From Neopusillimonas aromaticivorans (GTDB lineage Bacteria; Pseudomonadota; Gammaproteobacteria; Burkholderiales; Burkholderiaceae_B): a DNA stretch of 64,000 nucleotides. The translations under genes were made by a program, and so were the position numbers. This document shows positions 37,933 to 48,639 of this stretch, piece by piece (within the stretch, counting starts at the first letter, position 1; each line of letters begins with the position of its first letter). The notes below the pieces were generated by a model. That model did not search any database and was not told the DNA's origin. It worked only from the letters and a program-made list of their open reading frames with translations. The stretch spans positions 2,232,001 to 2,296,000 of the forward strand of contig NZ_CP128233.1 in assembly GCF_030344915.1 (NCBI RefSeq), given 5' to 3'.

Positions 37933-39363
37933 TCAGGGGGCTAGCGGCAGCGTGATGTCAATGGCCAGCCCCCGGAAGGGGCCTCGCCCAGTGTCAGTGA
38001 ACCCTGGTGGGCCTTTACGATGGCGTCTGACAGCGCCAGCCCCAATCCAACCGATCCGGTCAGTGTGCGCGCCGTATCCAGCCGGGAAAACGGTCGCAAG
38101 GCTTCGTTGCGACGCTCTGCAGAAATGCCTTCGCCATGGTCGATAATGCGAATTACGGCCAGGTTATCTTCTGTTGCCAGGCTGACTTCGACAGGCGGTT
38201 TGGCATGGTTCAGGGCATTGGTTACCAGGTTGTCGATCAAGCGCGCCAAGGCATGTCGATCGGCGCGCACAGGTACCGGGCCAGGGGCAAGCGCACCATG
38301 TGTACATCACTGCTTGTGCTTTCCCAGGCCCCGATCTGTTCGTCCAGCCAGGTTTTCAGGTCAAGGGGGCGAACTGGTACGTGCTGGGGTCAGTACCGCG
38401 GACAAAGCCGATGAACTGGTTGATCATCCGCTGCATGTCTTGAATGTCATTCTTGAACCCCTCCTGGGCTTCGGCAGCGTCGAGCATTTCTGCGCGCAGC
38501 CGCATGCGGGCCAGTGGGCCTTTCAGGTCATGAGGCAAACCGGCCAGCAACGTGCGGCGTATCGTTTCCGATTCGGCCAGCGTGTCCAGCATGGCATTGA
38601 AGCGTTCGGCAAGGCGGCGTGTTTCGGTTGGCCCGGAAGGTTCCACACGTTGCGGCTTGCCGGCGGCAAGCTGATCGGCCGCTTTGGCCAGTCGGGTCAG
38701 TGGCCGTGTAATGTGCCAGGAAAATGCGGCAACCATCAGCAGCAAGACCCCCATGCCACCCAGCCAGGCCAGGATGGCGGGCGTGCTGACCGGTGGGGCC
38801 AGTTGATCCAGCGGAATCACCAGCCATTCTTGCCGGGGCGGGCCGTCGCTGGTGTCGGGCATCAGGGAAATGTACATCCGGGGAACCGGCCCGCGAGACA
38901 ACCCGACGCGGGTGCCGTCATCAAGCCGCGCGTTAAGGGCATCCACAAATTTACGCAGTTCGCGCCGCAGGTCATTGGCAGGGGGCGGGCTGTCGTCTGG
39001 TCGTTGCGTTGCCTGGGCCTCGGTCCGGACATCACGCCTGCCATCGGCAGGGCGGCCACGGCGCTCAAGCCGCGCATTGGGAGGCAGGGTACGGGTCCAG
39101 AGCCGCCATTCGTCACGCGAGGCCTGGCGCACGAATTCAGCGCGCTGGTCAGCCGGGATCTGCGCCAGTGATTGGCGCAGGGTGCGGATGGTGGTCGCGG
39201 TGACTTCGACGGTGACCTGTTCGGTGAATTTCTGGCGAAAATGCGCTACGGTGGCCAGTGTTGCCGCCTGTACTACCAGCAAAGACCCCAATGTCAGCAC
39301 GATCAGCCGGGCACTCAACGAGCGGGGTACCAGGCACTGCAAGACGGAAAGCAGGCGGGCCAT
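37933..39363 (-). CDS. sensor histidine kinase, EnvZ/RisS type
   Basis: After three repairs (two C runs near 38367 and 38283, a G run near 37975) the protein is 477 residues. It has a first membrane helix (IVLTLGSLLVVQAATLAT), a periplasmic domain of about 120 residues, a second helix (LAWLGGMGVLLLMVAAFSW) and a HAMP domain. The phospho-His box is LLAGLPHDLKGPLARMR, followed by HATPase boxes (DNLVTNALNHA, VGLGLALSDAIV). Its ATG overlaps the response-regulator stop (TGATG). The pair resembles OmpR/EnvZ and Bordetella RisAS. The signal is unknown. Confidence 0.88.
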
Positions 39364-40063
39364 CAGGGTGAAAACCGGTAACCGACACCCCACACGGTCT
39401 GAATCCAGCGCGGTTGCCTGGGGTCGTCTTCAATGGCGCGGCGAAGGCGCAAAATGGCAATGTCGATGGCCCGGTCATTGCGTTCGCCTTCGTCATCGTC
39501 GCGGGCCAGGGCCAGCAGACGCTCGCGCGACAGCGGTTTGCCCGGGTTGCGGATCAGGGCTTCAAGCAGGTTGATTTCGCCACCCGTGAGTTTGATGGTT
39601 TCATTGTTCCTGAACAACTGGCGCAGGACGGGATCAAAGCGGAAGGGGCCGAATTCGACAGGCTGTTCCTTGATCAGGGCCGACGCCCCTTTCTTTCGAC
39701 GCAGCACGGCCTCAATGCGTGCCAGCAGTTCACGCGGGTCAAAGGGTTTGCCCAGGTAATCGTCAGCCCCGGCTTCAAGGCCAATGACCCGGTCCACCGT
39801 TTCGTCTTTGCCGGTCAGCAAGATAACCGGGATGTCTTCGCCTTGCTGTCGCAGGCGGCGGCAGGCTTCAGCGCCGTCACCGGCGGGCAGCATGCGGTCC
39901 AGCACGACCAGGTCGGGCGCGTAACGGGCAATGCGTGCCTCAAGATCCTGGCTGTCGGGGGCGACCAGGGTGTCGTAATGATGGCGGTTCAGGTAGTCGG
40001 CCAGCAGTTGGCGCAGGGCGGGGTCGTCGTCAACGACCAGGACTTTGATCAGGTTTTTTCCAT
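39363..40063 (-). CDS. OmpR-family response regulator
   Basis: After one A repair near 40056 the protein is 233 residues. The receiver domain begins MEKNLIKVLVVDDDPALRQLL, has the phospho-accepting Asp in DLVVLDRMLPAGDG and the conserved Lys in DDYLGKPFDP. A C-terminal winged helix with RERLLALARDDDEGERNDRAIDIAILRLRRAIEDDP binds DNA. The overlap with the kinase gene indicates a single transcript. Likely regulated genes cannot be read from here. Confidence 0.92.
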
Positions 40064-40144
40064 AGGATCAAGTTTGCGTGATTGGACGGCGGCGGGCAAG
40101 AGCCAGAAATAAACTGAAATGCCTCTTCATACTAAAATGGCGTG

Positions 40145-41973
40145 ATGTCTTTCAGCACCGATCCCCTCGACACCCTGCAACAGGTTTTTGGTTATGACGC
40201 CTTCCGGGGCAATCAGCAGGCCATTGTTGAACATGTCGTCGGGGGTGGCGATGCGCTGGTCCTGATGCCAACGGGTGGCGGCAAGTCATTGTGCTACCAG
40301 ATTCCGGCGCTGGTGCGCGATGGCGTGGGGGTGGTCGTTTCCCCGCTCATTGCGCTTATGCAAGACCAGGTCGATGCCTTGCTCGAGCTTGGGGTGCGTG
40401 CCGCTTTCCTCAATTCCACCCTCGACTGGCGTGAAGCGCGTCAGGTTGAACTGGCGTTTCAATCGGGGCAAATCGACGTTTTATATGTTGCGCCCGAACG
40501 TCTGCTCACCGAGCGTTGTCTCGACATGCTGTCGCGCGGCAAAATTGCCTTGTTTGCCATCGATGAAGCCCACTGCGTGTCGCAGTGGGGGCATGATTTT
40601 CGTCCTGAATATCTGGGCTTGTCGGTGCTGGCTGAACGCTGGCCGAATGTCCCGCGCCTTGCATTGACGGCAACGGCCACGACGGCTACCCGTCATGAAA
40701 TCGTCCAGCGGCTCGGGCTCGATACGGCCGAGCAGTTCATTTCCAGCTTTGATCGCCCCAACATTTGTTACCGCATTGTCGAGAAGAACGATGTGCGCCG
40801 CCAGTTGTTGCGTTTCATCCAGAATGAACACGCCGGCGATTGCGGTGTGGTGTATGCCCTGTCGCGGGCCAAGGTCGAAGAAACAGCCGATTTTCTTTGC
40901 GAGCATGGAATTCAGGCCTTGCCCTACCATGCGGGTCTGAGCGCGTCGCGGCGGGCCGAGAATCAGTCCCGTTTCCTGCGCGAAGATGGCATTGTCATGG
41001 TGGCGACCATTGCCTTTGGCATGGGTATCGACAAGCCCGATGTGCGTTTCGTGGCGCACATTGACATGCCCAAATCGGTCGAAGGGTATTACCAGGAAAC
41101 CGGCCGTGCCGGGCGCGATGGTGCGCCCGCAACCGCCTGGCTGGCCTATGGCCTGCAAGATGTCATGCAGCAGCGTCGCATGATTGACGAGTCACCGGGT
41201 GAAGAGGGGTTCAAGCGCCGCCTGGGCCAGCAGCTGGACGCCATGCTGGGTTTGTGCGAAACCGTCAATTGCCGGCGTCAGCGTTTGCTGGCTTACTTTG
41301 ATCAGCAGATCGAACCGTGCGGTAACTGCGACACCTGCCTTGAGCCGCCTCAGGCCTGGGACGGCACGATTGCTGCCCAGAAAATGCTCTCGGCGGTCTA
41401 CCGCTTGTGGCGTGAACGCGGCCAGCGTTTCGGTGGCGGGCATCTGATTGATATCTTGCGCGGCAAGCCGACCGAGCGGGTGCGCCAGAATCAGCACGAT
41501 ACCCTGTCGGTGTTTGGTGTCGGGGCCGATTTGTCAGAGCAGGCCTGGCGCGGTGTCTTGCGTCAGTTACTGGCCATGAACATTTTGGCTGTTGATCATG
41601 AAGGTTACGGTACGTTGGCGCTGACCGATGCCAGCCGGCCAGTACTGAAGGGGAAACGACCCTGATGTTCCGGCGCGAATCCGAAAAGTCAGCCCGTCAG
41701 GCTCGCGTGGCCAAACCGCGTGCGGCCCAGCCCGACCTTCCGCCCGAGGCGCAGCACCGCTTTGAAAACCTGCGGGCCTGGCGTGCCGAAGTGGCGCGCA
41801 GCCACGGGGTACCGGCATATGTCATTTTTCATGATGCCACGTTGCGCGAACTGGCGCTGGCGTGCCCCCAAACGCTGGACGACCTGGGTCATATCAGCGG
41901 GGTTGGCGTTCGAAAGCGCGATGCCTACGGTGAAGAGGTGCTGCGGTGTGTCAACCTGGGGCCGCTGGTCTAG
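40145..41973 (+). CDS. recQ: ATP-dependent DNA helicase RecQ
   Basis: The protein is 609 residues after joining two frames. SF2 helicase motifs are MPTGGGKSLCYQ (Walker A), AIDEAHCVSQWGHDFRPEY (DEAH) and QETGRAGRDG (motif VI). A zinc-binding Cys set (CRRQRLLAYF, CGNCDTCL), a winged helix and a C-terminal HRDC domain (AWRAEVARSHGVPAYVIFHDATLRELA) follow. The frame ends early near 41655 at GGGG; one G gives KGETTLMFRRES and fuses the HRDC part. RecQ unwinds DNA 3' to 5' in recombination and repair. Confidence 0.94.
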
Positions 41974-42019
41974 ATGGCGTATTTTCTGCAGCGGGCGGTT
42001 GATTGAGACGGTGTGGTGA

Positions 42020-43087
42020 TCAGTCCTTGAACAGGTCAGGCGTGTTGCCTGCTGAAGCCGGAGGCGTCAACCCCAGGTGCCGCCAGGTGGTATGGGTGGC
42101 CATACGCCCACGGGGCGTGCGTTGCAGGTAGCCGTGCTGGATCAGGTAGGGCTCAATGACGTCTTCAATCGTGTCACGCTCTTCGCCGATGGCGGCAGCC
42201 AGGCTGTCAACGCCTACCGGCCCGCCATCGAATTTGTGGATGATGGCCTCTAGCAATTTGCGGTCCATCAGGTCCAGGCCTTGCGGGTCAACGTCCAGCA
42301 TGGCCAGTGCCGCACCTGCAGTGGCCGCGTCGATGACGCCGTTGGACTTCACTTCGGCATAGTCGCGCACGCGACGCAGCAGACGGTTGGCGATACGCGG
42401 GGTACCCCGCGCACGTCGGGCAATTTCAGAGGCCCCGTCGGGGGTGATGCTGACATTCAGCAAATGCGCACTGCGCGTGACGATATGCGTTAAATCGGTC
42501 ACGTTATAGAACTCAAGCCGGGACACGATGCCGAAGCGGTCACGCAGCGGGTTGGTCAGCATGCCGGCGCGGGTGGTGGCTCCAACCAGCGTAAAGGGTT
42601 GCAGGTCAATTTTTACGCTGCGTGCGGCCGGGCCTTCACCGATCAGAATATCGATCTGGAAGTCTTCCAGTGCCGGGTACAGAATCTCTTCGACAACGGG
42701 CGATAGCCGGTGAATTTCGTCGATGAACAGGACATCATTCTTTTCAAGGTTGGTCAGCAGGGCGGCCAGGTCGCCGGCGCGTTCAAGTACGGGGCCCGAG
42801 GTTTGCCGTAATTGCACCCCCATTTCGTGGGCCACGATGTGGGCCAGCGTTGTCTTGCCTAACCCCGGTGGCCCGAACAACAACACATGGTCAAGGGCCT
42901 CGCCGCGCTTGCGGGCTGCCGCAATGAAAATTTCCAGCTGTTCGCGCGCGCTGTGCTGGCCTACGTAGTCGGCCAGCAGCTTGGGTCGCAGCGCGCGTTC
43001 AATGGAGTCTTCACCGCTGGATGTCGTTTGCGGGCTGACAATCCGTTGGGGTGAGTTGCCGGTGAGGTCGTCTGATTTGATGGCCAT
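42020..43087 (-). CDS. ruvB: Holliday junction branch-migration ATPase RuvB
   Basis: The 355-residue AAA+ motor has Walker A GPPGLGKTTLAH near residue 70, Walker B FIDEIHRL and sensor ATTRAGML. The C-terminal winged helix contains the TPRGR motif (YLQRTPRGRMAT). It forms a hexameric ring driving branch migration with RuvA. The frame is intact. It is the last gene of a minus-strand block after ruvA. Confidence 0.97.
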   Translation of the reverse strand: MAIKSDDLTGNSPQRIVSPQTTSSGEDSIERALRPKLLADYVGQHSAREQLEIFIAAARKRGEALDHVLLFGPPGLGKTTLAHIVAHEMGVQLRQTSGPVLERAGDLAALLTNLEKNDVLFIDEIHRLSPVVEEILYPALEDFQIDILIGEGPAARSVKIDLQPFTLVGATTRAGMLTNPLRDRFGIVSRLEFYNVTDLTHIVTRSAHLLNVSITPDGASEIARRARGTPRIANRLLRRVRDYAEVKSNGVIDAATAGAALAMLDVDPQGLDLMDRKLLEAIIHKFDGGPVGVDSLAAAIGEERDTIEDVIEPYLIQHGYLQRTPRGRMATHTTWRHLGLTPPASAGNTPDLFKD

Positions 43088-43117
43088 AAAAGATTTTGTA
43101 GCGTTAACAGCGCAAGT

Positions 43118-43693
43118 CTAGCGCGCCAGCGATTTGAGGGCCAGACGGATCCCTTCAGCCACATCAACGTCGGCGGGTAAGGTTTTCAATGCGGCCTGCG
43201 ATTCGGTGGCTGAATAGCCCAACGACAGCAGGGCGTTCAGGATATCGTCACGATTTGATGCGGGCTGGCCTGGAGTGCCTGCCGGCAAATCAGCACCGAT
43301 TTTGCCTTTGAGTTCAAGCAGCAGGCGTTCAGCCGTTTTTTTGCCGATGCCGGGGACCCGCGTCAGGCGACCGGTTTCCTGACGGGTGACAGCGTCGGCC
43401 AGCTCTTCTGTTGACATGCCCGACAGCACCGCCAGCGCGGTGCGGGCCCCGATGCCGGTGACTTTGATCAGGGCACGAAAGGTGGCACGTTCTTGTGCGG
43501 ATGCAAAGCCAAACAGAATATGGGCGTCTTCACGAACAGTCAGGTGGGTGAACAGGGTCACCTTGGCGCCGGTATCGGGCAGACCATACAGCGTGCTCAT
43601 GGGGACATCGATTTCGTAACCAACACCACCCACATCAAGGCAGATCGTCGGGGGCATTTTTTCAATGAGGGTGCCGGTGAGTCTTCCGATCAT
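43118..43693 (-). CDS. ruvA: Holliday junction DNA-binding protein RuvA
   Basis: The 191-residue protein starts MIGRLTGTLIEKMPPTICLDVGGVGYEIDVP, has helix-hairpin-helix motifs (LIKVTGIGARTALAVLSGM and RVPGIGKKTAERLLLELK) and a C-terminal RuvB-contacting domain (ALLSLGYSATESQAAL). It holds the four-way junction flat. The start MIGRLTG was preferred over the longer frame. It lies 30 bases before ruvB. Confidence 0.96.
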   Translation of the reverse strand: MIGRLTGTLIEKMPPTICLDVGGVGYEIDVPMSTLYGLPDTGAKVTLFTHLTVREDAHILFGFASAQERATFRALIKVTGIGARTALAVLSGMSTEELADAVTRQETGRLTRVPGIGKKTAERLLLELKGKIGADLPAGTPGQPASNRDDILNALLSLGYSATESQAALKTLPADVDVAEGIRLALKSLAR

Positions 43694-43911
43694 GAAGGAG
43701 TTCCTGAAAAACAAGGTTATGGGGTGTCGTGCCGGTTTGGCTGGACAATCATGGCCCCGCCGGGAGGCAAGGGCATGATAACCACGGGGTGGTGTGTCAG
43801 CCTGTGCAGGCAGGGCTCATCATACCCCCGGATGACGTATTAAACGGTGCGGTCAGGCAAGGTCCGCGTATTGCGCTGTGTACTGGTGCAGCTCCCCGGA
43901 ACATGCATTAT

Positions 43912-44454
43912 TTATGTCAGTCGCCCACCCCGAAGTCGGGTGATGCCCAGTTTGCCCAGCGCCCCCGAGGCTTGCAGTTTCTCGGTCAGTGGACCGGTAT
44001 GAGCATGGCAAATGGCACACGCCAGTGCATCGGCCGAGTCGGGCGAGGGCAGACCGCTGAGGTTCAGCAAGTGCTGAACCATCGCCTGGACTTGCTCTTT
44101 GGCCGCATGACCATTGCCAACAACCGACTTCTTGATTTGCAGCGCGGTGTATTCGTGTATGTCGAGGGCGTGATCGGCCAGGGCGCACATGGCCGCACCG
44201 CGGGCCTGACCCAGCAGCAGTGTTGAGGTCGGGTTGGTGTTCACAAACACCTTTTCAAGTGCCGATACGGTGGGCTGATGGGCAACGATGACTTCCCGGA
44301 CATTGTCCAGGATGGTTTTCAGCCGCAGGGCCAGTGGCTGGTCGGCAGGCACCACGATGGTGCCGCTGCCGACATAACTCAGGCGCATGCCCTGGACATC
44401 GATGATGCCAAAGCCGGTACGCCTGAGCCCCGGATCAATGCCCAGAATCCGCAT
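43912..44454 (-). CDS. ruvC: crossover junction endodeoxyribonuclease RuvC
   Basis: The 180-residue RNase H-fold resolvase has acidic residues in RILGIDPGLRRTGFG (D7) and SALEKVFVNTNPTS (E), and the late PDSADALACAICHAH motif. It resolves Holliday junctions. Its ATG overlaps the purH stop (TAATG). The 218 bases between ruvC and ruvA hold no gene or clear element. Confidence 0.95.
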   Translation of the reverse strand: MRILGIDPGLRRTGFGIIDVQGMRLSYVGSGTIVVPADQPLALRLKTILDNVREVIVAHQPTVSALEKVFVNTNPTSTLLLGQARGAAMCALADHALDIHEYTALQIKKSVVGNGHAAKEQVQAMVQHLLNLSGLPSPDSADALACAICHAHTGPLTEKLQASGALGKLGITRLRGGRLT

Positions 44455-46048
44455 TAGTGGCGGAAGTGGCGGGTGCCGGTGAAGACCATCACAATGCCGC
44501 GTTCGTTGGCTGCCGCAATGACTTCGTCGTCGCGCACGCTGCCGCCGGGCTGGATGACGCAGGTTGCACCGGCGTCGACCACGACATCAAGACCGTCACG
44601 GAACGGGAAGAATGCGTCAGAGGCGACGGCCGAGCCTTGCAGGCTGAGACCGGCGTTTTCAGCCTTGATGGCGGCGATACGGGCCGAGTCGATGCGACTC
44701 ATTTGCCCTGCGCCAATACCCAGTGTCATACCGTCGCCCGTGAAAATGATGGCATTGGATTTGACGTATTTGGCCACTTTCCAGGCAAACATCAGGTCTT
44801 GCATCTGCTGGGCGCTGGGTTGTTTTTCAGTAACGACCTTCAGTGCCGCCAGGTCAACCTGGAAGTCATCCGGGTTCTGTACCAGCCAGCCGCCGCCAAC
44901 GCGCTTGATATCCAGCACGTTATGCGCAGCGCCAGCAGGAATTTCAAGCACACGCACGTTTTTCTTGGCAGCGAACAGGGCCAGGGCTTCAGGCGTGTAG
45001 GCTGGTGCCAGCAAGACCTCGACGAATTGCTGCGAGGTAATGGCCTGGGCACAGGCTTCGTCAACGGTGCGGTTGAAGGCAATGATGCCGCCAAAGGCCG
45101 AAGTGGGGTCTGTTTTATAGGCTTGCTGGTAGGCGGCAACAGGTGTTTCACCGACGGCAACGCCACAGGGGTTGGCGTGCTTGACGATCACGCAGGCGCC
45201 TTGCTCGAAGCTGCGGACACACTCCCAGGCCGCATCGGCATCGGCAATGTTGTTATATGACAGTTCTTTGCCTTGCAGCTGGCGGTAGCTGCCCAGCAGC
45301 CCCTGGCCGACGGGTTGGTCAACATAGAATGCCGCTGTCTGGTGGGGGTTTTCGCCATAGCGCAGAACCTGATGCTGTTTAACCTGCAGCGTTAATGTGC
45401 GTGGCCAGGCGTCGCGGTCGGGCGCGGTTTCCTGAGCGGGTTCGGCTTCGGCCAGGCTGGTGAGGTAGGCGGCAATTGCTCCGTCGTAGGCGGCGGTGTG
45501 GGCATAGACCTTGGCAGCCAGTTCAAGACGCAGGCCGTAGCCGGGCTCACCTTTCGGGCTGTCGATGTCGGCCAGAACGCGTGGGTAGTCGGCAGGGTCA
45601 ATGACCACGCAAACACCGCCTTCCGGGGTGCCGTGGTTTTTGGCGGCGGCGCGAAGCATGGCCGGCCCGCCAATATCAATGTTTTCTACGGCATCCGCAA
45701 AGGTGCACCCCGGTTTGGCGACGGTTTCGCGGAAAGGATAAAGATTGACCACCAGCAGATCGATGCGGTCAATGCCGTGTTCCTCAATGGTCTTGAGGTG
45801 TTCCGCACTGTCGCGGCGTGCCAGAAGGCCGCCGTGGATTTTCGGGTGCAGCGTTTTGACACGGCCGTCAAGAATTTCGGGGATCCGGTATGCTGGGCCA
45901 CTTCGGTGACCTGCAGGCCCGCTTCCGCCAGCAGCTTGGCGGTACCGCCGGTGGACAGCAGTTTGACGCCTCGGGCAGCCAGGGCCTTGGCAAAGTCGAC
46001 GATGCCGGTTTTGTCAGAGACCGAGAGCAGTGCGGTTTGAGTTTTCAT
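44454..46048 (-). CDS. purH: bifunctional AICAR transformylase/IMP cyclohydrolase
   Basis: The protein (531 residues after repair) has an N-terminal MGS-like cyclohydrolase domain (LLSVSDKTGIVDFAKAL, STGGTAKLLAEAG) and a C-terminal transformylase (LRYGENPHQTAAFY, IVKHANPCGVAVG, DAFFPFRDGLDV). It catalyses the last two steps of purine synthesis. The frame breaks near 45890 at CCCC; one C restores PEILDGRVKTLHPKIHGG. It follows fis by 26 bases and overlaps ruvC. Confidence 0.95.
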
Positions 46049-46074
46049 GGGATGACGAGAGAGTAGAGAAAAAA

Positions 46075-46314
46075 TCAGGGTTGCAGCCCGTGGGACTGCA
46101 GTTTCTTGCGCAAGGTGCTGCGGGTAATGCCCAGCATTTCAGCCGCTTTCGACTGATTGCCATTGGCCCGTTCAAGCGCCACTTGCAGTACCGGGCGCTC
46201 GACGCAACTGACCACCATGGCCAGCATGTTGGCCGGCTCGGAGTCGCCCAGGTCGGCAAAATAGCGCTCGAGGTTGTCGCGCACGCTTTGTTCCAAAGAA
46301 TTGAGGTCGTTCAT
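46075..46314 (-). CDS. fis: DNA-binding protein Fis
   Basis: The 79-residue nucleoid protein has the C-terminal helix-turn-helix NGNQSKAAEMLGITRSTLRKKL and the preceding QVALERA helix. It bends DNA and tunes growth-related promoters. It lies directly after dusB, the same order as in E. coli (dusB-fis), and before purH. Confidence 0.95.
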   Translation of the reverse strand: MNDLNSLEQSVRDNLERYFADLGDSEPANMLAMVVSCVERPVLQVALERANGNQSKAAEMLGITRSTLRKKLQSHGLQP

Positions 46315-46348
46315 GTGATTCTGTTTGTTGCTGTTGTTTTGTGCCGGG

Positions 46349-47389
46349 TCAGGCCGCTTTGATGGCGTCGTGCGTGGTTGCAACCCGCGGGCCTGACGGG
46401 CAGGCATGGGCGGGTTGATTGTCGAACCATTGTGCAACGGCGTTGATCTGGTCTTGGGTGGATTCGGTGGTGTTGATGTGTGCCAGCAATGAAGCGCTAT
46501 CCGGGAAGTTGCCCAGATACCAGCCGATGTGTTTGCGCGCTGAGCGTACGCCAGTATATTCGCCATAGAAGCGATAGTGGTCTTCAAGGTGTTCGAGCAG
46601 ACATTCACGCAGCTCACCCAGGGTGGGTGGCGGCAAGTGCCGGCCGGTTTCCAGAAACCAGGCGATTTCACGGAAAATCCAGGGGCGGCCTTGCGCGGCA
46701 CGCCCGATCATGACGGCATCTGCCCCGGTGTAGTCAAGTACCTGGCGGGCCTTTTCGGGGCTGTCGATGTCGCCATTGGCGATCACCGGTATGGTGATGC
46801 TTTCCTTGACGGCCTTGATCGTGTCGTATTCGGCCTGCCCGGTGTACAGGTCGGCCCGGGTGCGACCATGCAGGGTCAGGGCCGCAATACCGGTGTCTTG
46901 CGCCAGTTGGCCGATGCGCAGGGCATTGCGTGAACGAGTGTCCCAGCCGGTGCGGGTTTTGAGGGTGACCGGCACGTTAAAAGGCTGGCAGGTCTGTACG
47001 ACGCGCTCAAGAATGCGCGCCACCAGGGCCTCGTCGCGCAGCAGGGCTGACCCGGAGGCGACATTGCACACTTTCTTTACCGGGCAACCCATGTTGATGT
47101 CGATGATCTGTGCGCCTTTCTGGATATTGAAGACCGCCGCTTCGGCCATCATGTCGGGGTCGGCGCCGGCAATTTGCACCGCAATAGGGGTGCATTCGCC
47201 GTCGTGGTTCAGGCGCCGTGACGTTTTGACACTGTTCCAGAGCCGTGGATTGCTGGCCGCCATTTCAGATACGGCGTACCCGGCGCCCAGGCGTTTGCAT
47301 AGCTGCCGGTAGGGCCGGTCGGTAACGCCAGCCATCGGGGCAACAAATACAGGGTTGGGAAGGGTCCAGGAACCAATACGCATGGCCAT
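46349..47389 (-). CDS. dusB: tRNA-dihydrouridine synthase B
   Basis: The 346-residue FMN enzyme has VFVAPMAGVTDRPYR near the start, the catalytic Cys region IDINMGCPVKKVCN, and the TIPVIANGDID and GADAVMIGRAAQGRPWIF motifs. It reduces uridine to dihydrouridine in tRNA (position 17 for DusB). The start is uncertain among ATG 47389, ATG 47383 and TTG 47404; none has a strong ribosome site. It precedes fis in the operon. Confidence 0.93.
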   Translation of the reverse strand: MAMRIGSWTLPNPVFVAPMAGVTDRPYRQLCKRLGAGYAVSEMAASNPRLWNSVKTSRRLNHDGECTPIAVQIAGADPDMMAEAAVFNIQKGAQIIDINMGCPVKKVCNVASGSALLRDEALVARILERVVQTCQPFNVPVTLKTRTGWDTRSRNALRIGQLAQDTGIAALTLHGRTRADLYTGQAEYDTIKAVKESITIPVIANGDIDSPEKARQVLDYTGADAVMIGRAAQGRPWIFREIAWFLETGRHLPPPTLGELRECLLEHLEDHYRFYGEYTGVRSARKHIGWYLGNFPDSASLLAHINTTESTQDQINAVAQWFDNQPAHACPSGPRVATTHDAIKAA

Positions 47390-47428
47390 GATTTTAACCG
47401 CCAATTCGGGCGGGGGCCGAAGGCCCGG

Positions 47429-48592
47429 TCATGTTCGCAAGCCTTGCAGCAGATGGGTGGCCAGCGGGGTGCGCAGTGCCGGGCTGAGATCCATGGCCAG
47501 CAGCCCCAGGCCACAGGCATGTTCGACCAGCGGGTTGCCCGTGGCAAAAATGCGCGGCAATACATCGGTGATGGTGCCGGTGGTCCAGCGGTCAGCCCGC
47601 CGTTGTCGGGTAAAGGTATCCAGGGCAGGTTCAGGTGATTGGCATGGACTGGCCACCCAGAAACGCAGGGTATGGGCCAGTTGCGCGGCGTCGCGCAGCC
47701 CCAGGTTCAGGCCCTGGCCCGCCACCGGGTGCAAGGTTTGGGCGGCGTTGCCGATGGCCACGCGGCGTGGGTCAAGGCGGACAGGGCCGGCGTTGAGGGT
47801 GAGCGGGTAAACACGGCGCGGCGAATTGACTTTCAGATGGCCCAGGCGTTGACCAAAAGTGCCGAGCAGGGCCGCGTCGAACGCGGCATCGTCAAGCCCC
47901 GCCAGTTCGTTGGCCCGGGCCGGTTGGCAACACCAGACCAGGCCATAGTGGTTCGCCCCTGACGGGTGAGGCAGTACGGCTAGCGGCCCTTCACGGGTAA
48001 AGCGCTCGAAGGCCCAGCCTTTCAGCGGTGCCGAGGCCGTGACCGTGGCCAGGATAGCCGCCTGGTCGTACTGCCGTTCAAGCCCTTTGGGCCGAACACC
48101 GTCAGACTGCACAGCCATGTGAGCGTGCAAAACTGCGCCGGTTTCTGCCAGCGTGACAGTGACACCCGTCGTGGTGGTTTGTGTGGCGGGTGTGGTGCCC
48201 TGAATCAGCGTGACACCACTGTTGTGCACTGCGCGATGCAATTGCTGCAGCAGATCGGGGTAGGCCACGACGCTGCCCAGCCGTGGCACGTTGAAGTCTG
48301 TATTGCGAATCAGGGTGCGACCCAGGCGTTGCCGCTGCGACACATGAACCGTTTCAATAGGGCTGTGGCGTGAAGGCCAGCCGTGCACGGATTGCAGCAC
48401 CACCTGGCTGCCGTAATTGACCGCAATTGAACGTGGGTCGCTCAGATCCGGGGATTCGCTGTCCGACAGGAACGTGTTGCCGATCAGGGCGATGCGGGCA
48501 GGGTCGGGGGCGTAGCGCGCCAGCAGCAAGGCCAGTGTGCTGCCAACCGGGCCGGCGCCGGTAATGACCAGGTCGTATTCGGCATTGGGCAT
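47429..48592 (-). CDS. UbiH/UbiF-family FAD monooxygenase
   Basis: The 387-residue flavoprotein has an N-terminal FAD motif (DLVITGAGPVGSTLALLLA) and the C-terminal GNAAQTLHPVAGQGLNLGLRDA motif typical of ubiquinone-ring hydroxylases. It most likely hydroxylates a ubiquinone precursor (UbiH-type). The exact ring position cannot be told from sequence. It lies 39 bases before dusB in the same direction and diverges from the small membrane-protein gene. Confidence 0.88.
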   Translation of the reverse strand: MPNAEYDLVITGAGPVGSTLALLLARYAPDPARIALIGNTFLSDSESPDLSDPRSIAVNYGSQVVLQSVHGWPSRHSPIETVHVSQRQRLGRTLIRNTDFNVPRLGSVVAYPDLLQQLHRAVHNSGVTLIQGTTPATQTTTTGVTVTLAETGAVLHAHMAVQSDGVRPKGLERQYDQAAILATVTASAPLKGWAFERFTREGPLAVLPHPSGANHYGLVWCCQPARANELAGLDDAAFDAALLGTFGQRLGHLKVNSPRRVYPLTLNAGPVRLDPRRVAIGNAAQTLHPVAGQGLNLGLRDAAQLAHTLRFWVASPCQSPEPALDTFTRQRRADRWTTGTITDVLPRIFATGNPLVEHACGLGLLAMDLSPALRTPLATHLLQGLRT

Positions 48593-48639
48593 GGGGGTTC
48601 TACTACAATCGGGTGTTTGATTGGATTACGGGGTGCATT

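Noticed and set aside
40481..41158. 225-codon open frame antisense to recQ
   Set aside because: Shadow of the helicase domain; no domain or start signal.
41665..41973. separate HRDC-domain gene after recQ
   Set aside because: One G in the GGGG run near 41655 fuses it to recQ as its normal C-terminal domain.
44457..45260. 267-codon open frame antisense to purH
   Set aside because: Lies wholly inside the conserved purH transformylase region with no features of its own.
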